Assembly: GCA_021778895.1 (NCBI GenBank)
Contig: JAJYBR010000002.1
Span: 218,386 to 282,385, forward strand
Source of the DNA: Actinomycetes bacterium
Lineage (GTDB): Bacteria; Actinomycetota; Acidimicrobiia; Acidimicrobiales; RAAP-2
Length of the DNA stretch: 64,000 nt
Reading direction: 5' to 3'
Position numbers and translations under genes: made by a program. The notes beneath the pieces are model-generated. The model ran no database searches. It saw only the letters and a list, made by a program, of their open reading frames with translations, and was not told the DNA's origin. Shown here in pieces: positions 52,116-60,646 of the stretch (position 1 is the stretch's first letter; every line of letters begins with the position of its first letter).

Positions 52116-54309
52116 GCGCGTCCCCCTGGGCGCGAGCGACGTGGCGGTGCGCTGGCTGGGCCTGACCCGCTTCCAGGCGGTGGGGGCGGTCGTCGGCGTG
52201 GTGCTGGCGGCCGACGCGCTGGTGCGCACGCGGCTCGTCCTCGAAGGCGTCGTCGGGTTCGGGGCCCTGGTGACGGTCCTCCCCGTCGACGGCGTGACGC
52301 TCGGCCAGCGCGCGCGGGTGGCGCTCGCCTACCTCAGCCGCCGCCACTGGGTGCGCGTCGCCGCGGCCCCGGTGGGCGGCGTGGCCGTCGTCGAGTCCCG
52401 TCGCTCGGTGTCCGTGCGCGGGGCCCGCCTGGCCCACCGGGGTCGCCTGGACCTGAGCGGCGCGGACCACGGGGTGGCTGCCGGCCTCGCCCGTCTCCTC
52501 GACGCGGCCGCGATCGGCGGGCGCGCCACCGTGACCCTGCACGTCCACCGCGAGGGTGCCGGGCCCGCGGTGACGATGCTCGCCAGCGACGCCGACGTGG
52601 TGTGGCCCCCGGGGTGGCACGACGACGGGCCGGCCGTCGCCGCGGTCGCCACCGCGGGCGGGCTGCAGGTCGACTGGCTCGAGCGCTGGGGCTACCTGCG
52701 CGGACCCGATCAGGTGGCGACCGTGCTGCGGCTGCGCGACGCGGCGTCGTCGTCGTCGCGCGGACTGCTGGCGTCCCTCGAGGGGTGGCCGGGATCGACG
52801 CTGTCGGTGCACCTCGAGGTGCTCGGCGCGGCCCAGGGCCGCCGCCGCGCCGAGCGCGCCGTTCACCACGACGCCAGCGAGCGGGCCACGGCCCGAGGGG
52901 CGGGGTTCCGCGACACGGCCCGGGCCCACGTGCTGGCGGACCGGGCGCGCCAGCGCGAGCACGAGGTCGCTTCCGGCCGGGCCCTGGCCCGCCTCAGCGT
53001 CTTCCTGGTCCTGCGCGCCGACCGGCGGGCGTCGCTGCGGATGCTGCGCGAGGCGGCCATCGCGCGGGCTCGCTCGGCCGGGCTGCGCCTGGAGCGCGGT
53101 GGCGGCCGCCAGGCCCGGTGGCTGCAGGCCCAGCTACCGGGAGTGGCCGATCGGGCCGGCGCCACCCACTGGGTGACCGCGGGCGACGCCGACGACTTGC
53201 GACTGCCCGGCCACGACGCGGGCACGCTGTCGCGCGGCACCCCGCTCGGCCGCGTGGCGGGCGGCGACGCCTTCTGCTTCGACCCCTTCGACCTGTACCG
53301 CGAGGGGGTGGTCGCCAACCCCAACATCGTCGTCGCCGGGTCGATCGGGACGGGCAAGAGCACCGTGGTCAAGATGGTGCTGCGGCGCGCCCTGGCGCGG
53401 GGCCGCCGCGTGGTCGTGGTCGACCCCAAGGGGGAGTACGCGGCGCTGGCCGCGCACGCCGGCGTGGCGCCGCTACGCCTGGGGGTGGACGGGTGGTGCG
53501 ACCCCTTCGACGGCGCGAGCGACCCGCGCGGCCTGGCCCGGGCCGTCGTCGGCGCGGCCCTCGGGCACGGGCTGAGCGCTGAGCAGCACTTCGACCTCGA
53601 CGAGGCGTGGCGCCTCGCGTGCGCCGACGGCGCGGGGCGTCCGCTGCGGGACCTGGCGCGCCACTTCCGCGACGACCTGGCCCCCGGCACGGCTCCGGGC
53701 CGGCGCGTCCTGGCCCTGACGCTGCGCCGCCTGACCGAGGGCGACCTGTCGGGCCTCTTCGACGGGGACGGTCCGGCGCTGCGCCTGGCGGGCGAGGCGA
53801 CGATCCTCGACCTGTCGGCTCTGTGGGCGACACCGGCGCTGCCGGTCGCGGCGCTGAGCGCCGTCGCCGCGGCCCAGCGTTTGGCCGACGGCTCCGCCCC
53901 GGGCTACGTGGCCCTGGACGAGGCCTGGGCCCTGCTCGGCGACGACGCGGCGCTGGCATGGCTGCGCGGCTCGTGGAAGCTGGCGCGGGCCCGGGGGCTG
54001 AGCCACATCCTCGTCCTGCACCGGTGGGGCGACGTCGCCGCGGTGGGCGACGCGGACAGCCGGCAGCGCGAGCAGGCGCGCGGCCTGCTGCGCGAGTGCG
54101 AGTCGGCCTGGCTGATGCGCCAGCCCGCCGACGAGGCAGCCGACATGGCCCGCGCCCTCGGCCTGCGCCCGACCGAGGTGGCGGCGCTGACCGGGCTGGC
54201 CCGCGGCGAGGCCCTCGTGCGCTACGGGCGCCACCGGTCGCTGGTCCGTCTCGAACCCGACGACGGCGACCGGGACCTCATCGACACCGACGCGGCGATG
54301 CGCGCGTGA
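52108..54309 (+). CDS. VirB4/TraC-like ATPase with fused PrgI-like N-terminus
   Basis: 733 residues. The first ~80 residues carry two hydrophobic segments resembling PrgI/VirB3, fused to a VirB4 body as in SCO6880-type proteins. Walker A AGSIGTGKSTVVK (~410-422), VVVVDPKGEYAALA, Walker B with DEAW at 604-607 (YVALDEAWALLG), and a RecA-like C-terminus including HILVLHRWGD. It would energise pilus or substrate transfer at the membrane. Its stop overlaps the VirD4-like start (GTGA). Confidence 0.85.
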   Translation: MTERVPLGASDVAVRWLGLTRFQAVGAVVGVVLAADALVRTRLVLEGVVGFGALVTVLPVDGVTLGQRARVALAYLSRRHWVRVAAAPVGGVAVVESRRSVSVRGARLAHRGRLDLSGADHGVAAGLARLLDAAAIGGRATVTLHVHREGAGPAVTMLASDADVVWPPGWHDDGPAVAAVATAGGLQVDWLERWGYLRGPDQVATVLRLRDAASSSSRGLLASLEGWPGSTLSVHLEVLGAAQGRRRAERAVHHDASERATARGAGFRDTARAHVLADRARQREHEVASGRALARLSVFLVLRADRRASLRMLREAAIARARSAGLRLERGGGRQARWLQAQLPGVADRAGATHWVTAGDADDLRLPGHDAGTLSRGTPLGRVAGGDAFCFDPFDLYREGVVANPNIVVAGSIGTGKSTVVKMVLRRALARGRRVVVVDPKGEYAALAAHAGVAPLRLGVDGWCDPFDGASDPRGLARAVVGAALGHGLSAEQHFDLDEAWRLACADGAGRPLRDLARHFRDDLAPGTAPGRRVLALTLRRLTEGDLSGLFDGDGPALRLAGEATILDLSALWATPALPVAALSAVAAAQRLADGSAPGYVALDEAWALLGDDAALAWLRGSWKLARARGLSHILVLHRWGDVAAVGDADSRQREQARGLLRECESAWLMRQPADEAADMARALGLRPTEVAALTGLARGEALVRYGRHRSLVRLEPDDGDRDLIDTDAAMRA

Positions 54310-55457
54310 GAGGTGGCATCCTCGGGCGCCGCCTGGTGCTGGGATTCGGCGTGGGCCCCCGGGTGCGCTGGCAGCCCGGCGAGTCGGTGCTGGTCGTCGG
54401 TCCCACCCGGTCGGGCAAGACCGCCGGCGTGGTGATCCCGGCCATCCTGGGCTGGCCGGGACCCGTGGTCGCGACGAGTGTGAAGCGCGACGTCCTGGCC
54501 GCGACGGCACCGTGGCGGCGCGCCCTCGGCGAGGTCCAGGTCCTCGATCCGGGCCGCGACGATGGGCTCACCTGGGACCCCCTCGAGGGCGTCACGGGGC
54601 CCCGCGAGGCGCACCGGGTGGCCCGCGCCCTGACGGCGCGCCTGGGTGGGCGCGCCGACGCGGAGTTCTGGAACGAGCTGGCGGCCAAGCTGGTCGCCCT
54701 GCTCCTGGTGCGGGCCCGAGAAGAGGGCGCCGACATCACCGACGTCACCCGGGTCGTCGAGCGCCGCGACCTGGACGGCTGGGCGTCGGCGCCCGGTGCG
54801 GCGGCCGCGTCGCTGGCCGACTTCCTGGGCCACGATGCGCGCACCCTCGACTCGGTGCTCACGACGGCCGAGACGATGCTGTGGCCCTGGCGGACCCGGC
54901 AGCCCCACGCGGCGCTGCACCCGACCCTGGCCGGTCCCCACACCCTCTACCTGTGCAGCCCGCGCGGCGAGCAGGAGCACTACCAGTCCCTCTTCGTGGG
55001 CGCTCTGCGCGCGGTCCTCGAGGAGCAGCAGCGGCGCCACGACACCGGGTGCGCGCAGCCCCTCCTCCTGGTGCTCGACGAGGCGGCGGCGGTGGCGCCC
55101 TTGGAGGAGCTCGACGAGCTGGCCGCGACGGTGGTGGGGCTGGACGTGACCTTGGTCACGGTGGTCCAGGACTTCGCCCAGATGGTCGCCCGCTGGGGCT
55201 CGCGGGCCGCCACCATCGTCAACAACCACCGGACCCGCGTGGTGTTCGCCGGTCTGGCCGACCCGACCGCTGCCACCTACGTCCCCGAGCTCGCGCCGCG
55301 GCCCGCGTCGCGATCCACGCCACCGGCCCGGCCGGCGCCGTCGTGGCGCGAGCGCGCGCCGGGAACGGCGCTGGTGGTGGCCGGCCACCGGCGGGCGGTG
55401 GTCGTGCGGTCGCGGCCGTGGTGGCGAGGGTCCCTGGCCCGCCGCGGTGCGACCTGA
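54306..55457 (+). CDS. VirD4/TraG-like coupling ATPase without membrane anchor
   Basis: 383 residues. Walker A GPTRSGKT (32-39) is followed by VVIPAILGWPGPVVATSVK and DVL; Walker B LLLVLDEAAAVAPL (~254-267), sensor region TVVQDFAQMVARWG and NNHRTRVVFAGL. These are TraG/VirD4 marks. It is short and has no N-terminal transmembrane pair; the protein begins almost directly with the ATPase core. It ends the four-gene module; no relaxase follows. Confidence 0.85.
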   Translation: MRGGILGRRLVLGFGVGPRVRWQPGESVLVVGPTRSGKTAGVVIPAILGWPGPVVATSVKRDVLAATAPWRRALGEVQVLDPGRDDGLTWDPLEGVTGPREAHRVARALTARLGGRADAEFWNELAAKLVALLLVRAREEGADITDVTRVVERRDLDGWASAPGAAAASLADFLGHDARTLDSVLTTAETMLWPWRTRQPHAALHPTLAGPHTLYLCSPRGEQEHYQSLFVGALRAVLEEQQRRHDTGCAQPLLLVLDEAAAVAPLEELDELAATVVGLDVTLVTVVQDFAQMVARWGSRAATIVNNHRTRVVFAGLADPTAATYVPELAPRPASRSTPPARPAPSWRERAPGTALVVAGHRRAVVVRSRPWWRGSLARRGAT

Positions 55458-55478
55458 CGCACTAGGTACGATGCGCGG

Positions 55479-56222
55479 GTGCCCGAGCACCTCGACGCCG
55501 TCTTCGCCGTGGACATCGGGGCCACGTCCATCAAGTTCGCGGTGGTCGACGCCCACGGCGACGTGGTGGGTGTCCTCCAGCGGCGCCCGACGCCCTACCC
55601 CTGCCCGCCCGACCGGCTCATCCACGTCGTCGCCGACCGGGCTCGCGACAGCGGGTGCGCGCGGATCGGCGTGGGATTCCCCGGCGAGTACCGCGACGGG
55701 CGGGCGATCGGGTCGGGCAACCTGGCCCGGGTGGGCGGGATCGGCACGCCCGTCGACCCGGCCGTCGAGCGTGCCTGGCAGGGCTTCGCGCTCGAGGACG
55801 AGCTGGCGGCGGCCACCGGGCTGGAGGTGCGCGTCGTCAACGACGCGACGCTGGCCGCGCTGGGCTGCCGCCGGGGTGTGGGTCGCGAGGTGGTGCTGAC
55901 GCTCGGAACGGGCCTCGGCCTGGCGCTGATCGTGGAGGGGGACCTGCGTCCGGTGCGCGACGTGGGAGCCGAGGTCCGCGCCGACGGGCGCACCTACGAC
56001 CAGACGCTCGGCGAGCAGGCTCGTGCCCTCAGCGAGGAGCAGTGGCGCGCCGACCTGCTCGACATCGTCACCGCCTTCACCGCGGAGTTCGACGCGACCG
56101 AGGTCCACCTGGCGGGCGGCAACGCGCGCCGGGTGTCGCCGATGTGGTTCGAGGGCCTGCCCGTCCACGTGGCCATCCACGGCAACGACGCCGCTCTGCG
56201 CGGCGCCGCGCGACTCTTCTAG
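55479..56222 (+). CDS. Polyphosphate-glucokinase-like ROK kinase
   Basis: 247 residues. Phosphate loop AVDIGATSIKFAVVD; catalytic Asp122 in VVNDATLAALG; second phosphate loop LTLGTGLGLALIVEGDL. GFPGEYRDGRAIGSGNL resembles the polyphosphate glucokinase substrate region. The ROK CXCGXXGC zinc motif is absent, as in PPGK. It would phosphorylate glucose with polyphosphate or ATP. TACGAT lies six bases before the GTG, so leaderless. Its stop overlaps the M20 gene's stop. Confidence 0.8.
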   Translation: MPEHLDAVFAVDIGATSIKFAVVDAHGDVVGVLQRRPTPYPCPPDRLIHVVADRARDSGCARIGVGFPGEYRDGRAIGSGNLARVGGIGTPVDPAVERAWQGFALEDELAAATGLEVRVVNDATLAALGCRRGVGREVVLTLGTGLGLALIVEGDLRPVRDVGAEVRADGRTYDQTLGEQARALSEEQWRADLLDIVTAFTAEFDATEVHLAGGNARRVSPMWFEGLPVHVAIHGNDAALRGAARLF

Positions 56223-57400
56223 TTCCCGGGCTCGGCCATCGCCAGCGCGGCGGCCGCCAGCACGTGCGCCTGGATCGCCACGGCCGCGTCCTCGACGGCG
56301 AAGTCCCCGCTGTGGTGCATGCCGCTCGTGCCGTCGGCCAAGGCGCCGCCGACGAACAGGTAGCAGCCGGGAACCCGCTGGAGGAACTCGCTGATGTCGT
56401 CGCTGGCCGACGTCGGGGCCATCTCGATGACGTGATCGTCGCCGACCACACTGCGGGCCGCCGCCGTGGCCAGGCGCGTGAGGTCGGGATCGTTGACGAC
56501 CGCGGGCGAGGAGCCGGTGATCTCGAGGTGCGCGCGCACGCCGGTTGAGGTGGCGATCTCGGCCAATAGGGCGTCGAGGCGCGCGCGGGCCTCGACGGTC
56601 TGCTCGGGGGTGAAGGTGCGCAGCGTTCCGGCCACCTCGGCGCGACGCGGAACGACGTTGGCGGCCGTCCCCGCGCGCACGATGCCGGCCGAGCAGGCGA
56701 GCGGAGCCGTCTCGTACGACAGGTCGGCGACCACTTCGCGCAGACGGGTCAGGACGTGGCCGGCGGCGATCATCACGTTGCCCGTGTCGCCGGCCAGCGC
56801 TCCGTGGCCGCCCTCTCCTTCGAGGACGATGCGGAAGGCGTCGGCTCGGCTCATGGCGATGCCCGGTCGCACCGCGACGATGCCGACCGGCACGAGAGAG
56901 GTGACGTGGGCACCGACGACGGCATCGCAGGGATGGCGATCGTGCAGCCCGTCCTCGATCAGCGTGCGGGCGCCGCCGAGGGACTCCTCGGCGGGCTGGA
57001 AGACGAACGTGAAGGAGCCGGGTCGGTCCGCCAGGCGGCTGAGGGCCTCGGCCGCGCCGAGAAGCGCGGCGGTGTGGACGTCGTGGCCGCAGGCGTGCAT
57101 CACCCCGGGCTGCGTGGAGCGGTAGGGCAGGTCGCGGACCTCGGCGACGGGGAGGGCATCGATGTCGGCGCGCAGCAGGACGCATCGACCGGGACGGGTC
57201 CCCGCGAGACTGGCGATCGCGCCGGTCGCCATCGTCGTGGGGGCGACCGCCAGGCCGAGCGAGCTCAGGCGCTCGCGGATGACCTCCGTAGTGCGGTGCT
57301 CCGCGAAGCCGACCTCCGGGTGGGCGTGCAGGTCGTGGCGCAGCTCCGTGAGGGAGGGGGTCGCCTGCGCGATCAGGTCGCTCAGTTCGCGTGCGGTCAT
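56219..57400 (-). CDS. M20-family amidohydrolase
   Basis: 393 residues. Metal site and catalytic residues: HDLHAHPEVGF, ACGHDVHTAALLG, PAEESLGGART (general-base Glu), GAHVTSLVPVG, and HHSGDFAVED near the C-terminus. It matches the hippurate/N-acyl-amino-acid amidohydrolase group. TACCAT lies six bases before the ATG, so leaderless. Its stop codon is shared with the end of the convergent ROK gene. Confidence 0.92.
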   Translation of the reverse strand: MTARELSDLIAQATPSLTELRHDLHAHPEVGFAEHRTTEVIRERLSSLGLAVAPTTMATGAIASLAGTRPGRCVLLRADIDALPVAEVRDLPYRSTQPGVMHACGHDVHTAALLGAAEALSRLADRPGSFTFVFQPAEESLGGARTLIEDGLHDRHPCDAVVGAHVTSLVPVGIVAVRPGIAMSRADAFRIVLEGEGGHGALAGDTGNVMIAAGHVLTRLREVVADLSYETAPLACSAGIVRAGTAANVVPRRAEVAGTLRTFTPEQTVEARARLDALLAEIATSTGVRAHLEITGSSPAVVNDPDLTRLATAAARSVVGDDHVIEMAPTSASDDISEFLQRVPGCYLFVGGALADGTSGMHHSGDFAVEDAAVAIQAHVLAAAALAMAEPGN

Positions 57401-57615
57401 GCCCGTATGGTAAGTGACCGCGCGCACCGGGGACGATACATGCCCCGCGCGGCTGCACGTCAGTGGATCCGCGCATCGGACGGGGGAGTCGAGGTTCGAA
57501 CTTCCCGTCGCACCCCCCGGAACTCTCGTGGACTCACGGCTGCGAGGGTCGCGAGATCCTCCGGGGCACGGGCGCGATGATGGACCCGTGGCCGCCGACG
57601 GGCGGCGGGCGCGAG

Positions 57616-58026
57616 CTAACTGGCCGAGGTCGCGCGCAACGCGCGGTAATCCCGCACTTCCACCCACTGCGCGGCGCGCGCGGCGAGGCGAGGGTCGCTC
57701 GTGACCAGCGCGTCGGCCTGGAGCTGGGTCACCGCGATGTACTCGGCGTCTCGCAGGTCATCCCACCCGTGGGCCAGCGCGAGCGACCAGGCCCTGCGGC
57801 GGGTGACGCGGTCACCGAGCAGCCGGATCCGGTAGCTCGTCATCCGCTCGTGCAGGGTCAGAGCGCTGCCCTCGCTCAGGCGCCCGTCGCGCACACGCTC
57901 GAGGAGCAGTGCGAGTGCCTCGCTGCGCAGCGTGTGCGGTGCGACGAGGTAGGTGGTGGAGCGCAGGGCGACTTCCTCTTGGGCCAGACGCACGAGCATC
58001 GCGGGATCGATGGTGTATCGCGTCAC
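57616..58026 (-). CDS. PIN-domain protein (VapC-like)
   Basis: 136 residues. First acidic residue in YTIDPAMLVRLA, Glu in SEALALLLE, Asp pair in WDDLRDAEYIAVTQL, and last Asp in ALVTSDPRLA: the four-acid PIN nuclease site. Such proteins are often toxins that cut tRNA or rRNA. No antitoxin-like gene is adjacent; the 215 bases downstream and the upstream gene do not supply one. It could be an orphan toxin or a housekeeping PIN. Confidence 0.78.
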   Translation of the reverse strand: MTRYTIDPAMLVRLAQEEVALRSTTYLVAPHTLRSEALALLLERVRDGRLSEGSALTLHERMTSYRIRLLGDRVTRRRAWSLALAHGWDDLRDAEYIAVTQLQADALVTSDPRLAARAAQWVEVRDYRALRATSAS

Positions 58027-58117
58027 CGGTCGATCCTGCCGGCGGGACGGTCGCGCCGCGCGAGGTCAGGTGTGCCCGGGTGCCCGGGCGCGACGGTGCA
58101 CGGGTGGCGGGCGCCGG

Positions 58118-58408
58118 TCAACCGTGCGCCAGCGCTCGCCGGCGATCGCGCGTGATGAGCACGGCGACGCCGCTCAGGAGCGTCGCCACGGCGACGACCC
58201 ACGACCAGGGGCTGGCGGCAGCGAAGAGGGCGGCGGCGATCACGGCCAGCTCGAGCGTGATCACGTAGACCATCGCGAGGGCGTACGGGCCGTACTCGCG
58301 GGCGGCTTGGTGGATCTTGTCGGACTCGTCCGCGCGCCGCGACCAGAACACGCGCAGCACCCGTCTCTTCTCGGAGAAGGAGCAGTCGCGGTAGGTCGTG
58401 AGGCCCAC
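58118..58408 (-). CDS. Small two-helix membrane protein
   Basis: 96 residues from the GTG at 58408. A cytoplasmic N-terminus with KRRVLRVFWSRRADESDKIH precedes two helices (~43-62 and ~65-83). TACGCT lies six bases before the start, so a leaderless transcript is likely and longer frames are rejected. No family recognised. Confidence 0.6.
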   Translation of the reverse strand: MGLTTYRDCSFSEKRRVLRVFWSRRADESDKIHQAAREYGPYALAMVYVITLELAVIAAALFAAASPWSWVVAVATLLSGVAVLITRDRRRALAHG

Positions 58409-58452
58409 GGCCCCAGCGTACCGAGGCCGCGTCGAGTGCGGCGGCGCTCCCC

Positions 58453-59424
58453 CTAGCCCTCTTCGAGGAGACGCCGTTCGCTCGCGGACTCGAGCCACCA
58501 CGCGGGCGCGTGCTGGGTGGCCCACCACGCCGCCACGTCGTCGACGCTCTCCTCGAGGGGTCGCAGGCGCAGACCCAGCCCGAAGGCCCGAGCCGAGTCG
58601 AGGCGCATGAGCGTGCTGTCCTCAGGTCCGCCCCAGAGGGGGAACTTGTCCGCCGCGCCGGCCGCGACGACGCGCTGGGCGTCGAGCTCGACCACCCGCG
58701 CGCCCGGCGGGCCCGCGTGGGCGACGATGCGCTCGATGCTCTCCACGTACCCCGGGGCGGGGTGGGGACCGGCCACGTGCACGGCGCCGGTGGTGCCCGC
58801 GTCGAGCTGGGCGACGGTGAAGGAGGCGAGGTCGCGCGCGTCCACGTACTGCAGCGCGTTGGCGCGCGGTCCCGGCACGGCCACGGCGCCGCCGCTTGTG
58901 GCGCGCACGACCCAGTAGGGCAGGCGGAAGGTGACGTCGCGCGCGCCGATGACGTAGGTGGGACGCACGAAGAGGGTGTCGGTGCCGAAGGCGCGGTGTG
59001 CTGCGCGCTCACAGGCGGCCTTGAGCGGCCCGTAGGTGGTCCCGGTGATCGGGCCCTCCGGATCGAGGTCCTCCTCGTCCCAGAGCTCGCACTGCTCCTC
59101 GGTCGCCCCGGCTGTCGTCGGAGGGCGGTAGGCCGAGATCGAGGAGATCTGCACGTGCCGCCCGCCGCGCCCCGCGAGGGCCCCGGCCAGGGAGCTCACG
59201 TCGCGCGGCCGGTAGGCGATGGTGTCGATCGTCGCGTCGAAGGAGCGACCGGCCAGCGCCGAGAGATCGCCCTGTCGATCCCCGACGAGCCGTTCGACGC
59301 CGGCGGGCAGGTCGTGGAGCGTTCGTCCTCGGTTGATCAGCGTGACCTCGTGACCGGCCTCGTGGGCGGTCTGGGCGATGGCGTGTCCGACGAAACTGGT
59401 GCCGCCGGCGATGAGTACCCTCAC
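58453..59424 (-). CDS. NAD-dependent epimerase/reductase (extended SDR)
   Basis: 323 residues from the GTG at 59424, chosen because GGAAGGAA sits seven bases before it; an upstream in-frame ATG (59442) lies within that ribosome site. Rossmann motif VLIAGGTSFVGHA; YxxxK is YGPLK; RPTYVIGARD and YVDARDLASFTVAQL are typical of this NAD-epimerase group. The substrate (probably a nucleotide sugar or related carbonyl) is unknown. It is the last gene before the tRNA-Arg/island boundary. Confidence 0.88.
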   Translation of the reverse strand: MRVLIAGGTSFVGHAIAQTAHEAGHEVTLINRGRTLHDLPAGVERLVGDRQGDLSALAGRSFDATIDTIAYRPRDVSSLAGALAGRGGRHVQISSISAYRPPTTAGATEEQCELWDEEDLDPEGPITGTTYGPLKAACERAAHRAFGTDTLFVRPTYVIGARDVTFRLPYWVVRATSGGAVAVPGPRANALQYVDARDLASFTVAQLDAGTTGAVHVAGPHPAPGYVESIERIVAHAGPPGARVVELDAQRVVAAGAADKFPLWGGPEDSTLMRLDSARAFGLGLRLRPLEESVDDVAAWWATQHAPAWWLESASERRLLEEG

Positions 59425-59531
59425 GTAGTTTCCTTCCCTCATGGGTCACGGTAGGGGCTCGGTGCGCGACGTCGCGCGTGACGGCCGTGGCGGGCTCGGC
59501 ACGCGGACGGCTAGGATGGGACGTCTGGCAC

Positions 59532-59608
59532 GCGGCTGTAGCTCAGCGGATTAGAGCATCGGTCTACGGAACCGAGGGTCGGGGGTTCGAATCCCTCCAG
59601 CCGCACCA
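59532..59608 (+). tRNA. tRNA-Arg (anticodon ACG)
   Basis: Acceptor GCGGCTG pairs with CAGCCGC. Anticodon stem TCGGT/ACCGA closes loop CTACGGA, giving anticodon ACG. T loop TTCGAAT; encoded CCA at 59606-59608. A TAGGAT -10 box lies at 59512-59517. The 3' end is a common integration site, and base composition changes after it. Confidence 0.96.
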
Positions 59609-60646
59609 AGTCCGGGTTGTTTCACCCGATTGGATCCGGCACCGTGCGAGCCAGCCCCTTGCGAGGACGGTTCGGCCGAGGTGTCCCAGTTGCGGGCCCA
59701 ACAGAGAAACCTGCGTTTCCACGGGACGTCGGAGCGGGCCGAGCCCCAGGAACCGGTTGGACGATGGTCTGGCGCCACGGGGAGACCGAAGGGACGGACT
59801 AGAACCTCACGCGCGCACGATGGGCCAGAGGGTAACCAGCGCGCCTGCGGTCACAATCAGCGGAGCGGAGCACTGCGAGCCATTGCCAAGTTCGTCATGC
59901 CCTGAGACGTGCGACGTGAAGTGGACTGCCAGACGCGACCCGACGAGATTCGGGTCTGGTGACGTGCGTGGGTCTCCGCGAGATCACGTCCCGTCCGGTG
60001 ACGAGAGCGGGCAGCAGTCTCAGCACCGTGGGGTCGACGGGTAGGGAACATGGTGAGAGTGTCGGGTCCATGAGCGCGTGGTGATCTGTGCCGTGAGACC
60101 CTCAGAAAAGCGCCAAAACTTGACCGCTAGTCGTTGTTTTATGGCCTGACTAAGACTGTCGTGAGAAGCCGTGACATCCCGGCATTTGTGGGACGGTCTC
60201 TGCGACGGAAGTCCAAGAAGTGTCTGCACACCTGACCGTCCGCCAGCTGCGATAAGTCAAGAATCCGGTCGGGCACCAAAATGTGAGAATGCATGATGCC
60301 TTCAAGTTCATAGCGGTGCTGAGCGACCGCTGGGCGACACCAATGAGCGGCACCGGCAACGGGCGCCTCCGACCGTGGGGTGACTGTTCTACCTGACGGG
60401 CGGCTGAAGTCTGGAGCTGAGTGGCCAAGATCTGCTGGGACCCGTAGCGCTCGACTCGGCGCGCCCTCCCTAACACGACGCGTCCTAATGGACGTGGAGA
60501 CCACTAGGGCCCTAAGTCACATTGGAAGGGACGGGCAGACGACTCACCAGGACAAGAAGGGGAAAATTGCGATGATATCTGCGCAGAGGAAGCGCGCCGC
60601 ATATCCGAGTGTGTAACAATCGCTGCGACGATTTGCAAGGAGACTA
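59609..60646. other. Gene-poor stretch after tRNA-Arg (~1040 bp)
   Basis: No open frame here has a ribosome site or recognisable domain. From about 60060 the sequence becomes visibly richer in A and T than the rest of the window. No second copy of the tRNA-Arg 3' end and no integrase is seen. It may be island leader DNA or decayed genes. AAGGAG at its end belongs to the next gene. Confidence 0.55.

Noticed and set aside
50725..55457. Integrative conjugative element
   Set aside because: Only four transfer-like genes, no relaxase, integrase, replication gene or flanking repeat, and core-like composition; a resident module fits better.
54222..57476. 1084-codon minus-strand open frame
   Set aside because: It runs across three genes with clear motifs in other frames (VirD4-like, ROK kinase, M20 peptidase).
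59609..59800. Second attachment site repeat of tRNA-Arg
   Set aside because: I looked for another copy of the tRNA 3' end within the window and found none.
60139..60504. Possible minus-strand gene in the island leader
   Set aside because: No ribosome site, no domain and no stable reading of family motifs; treated as non-coding.
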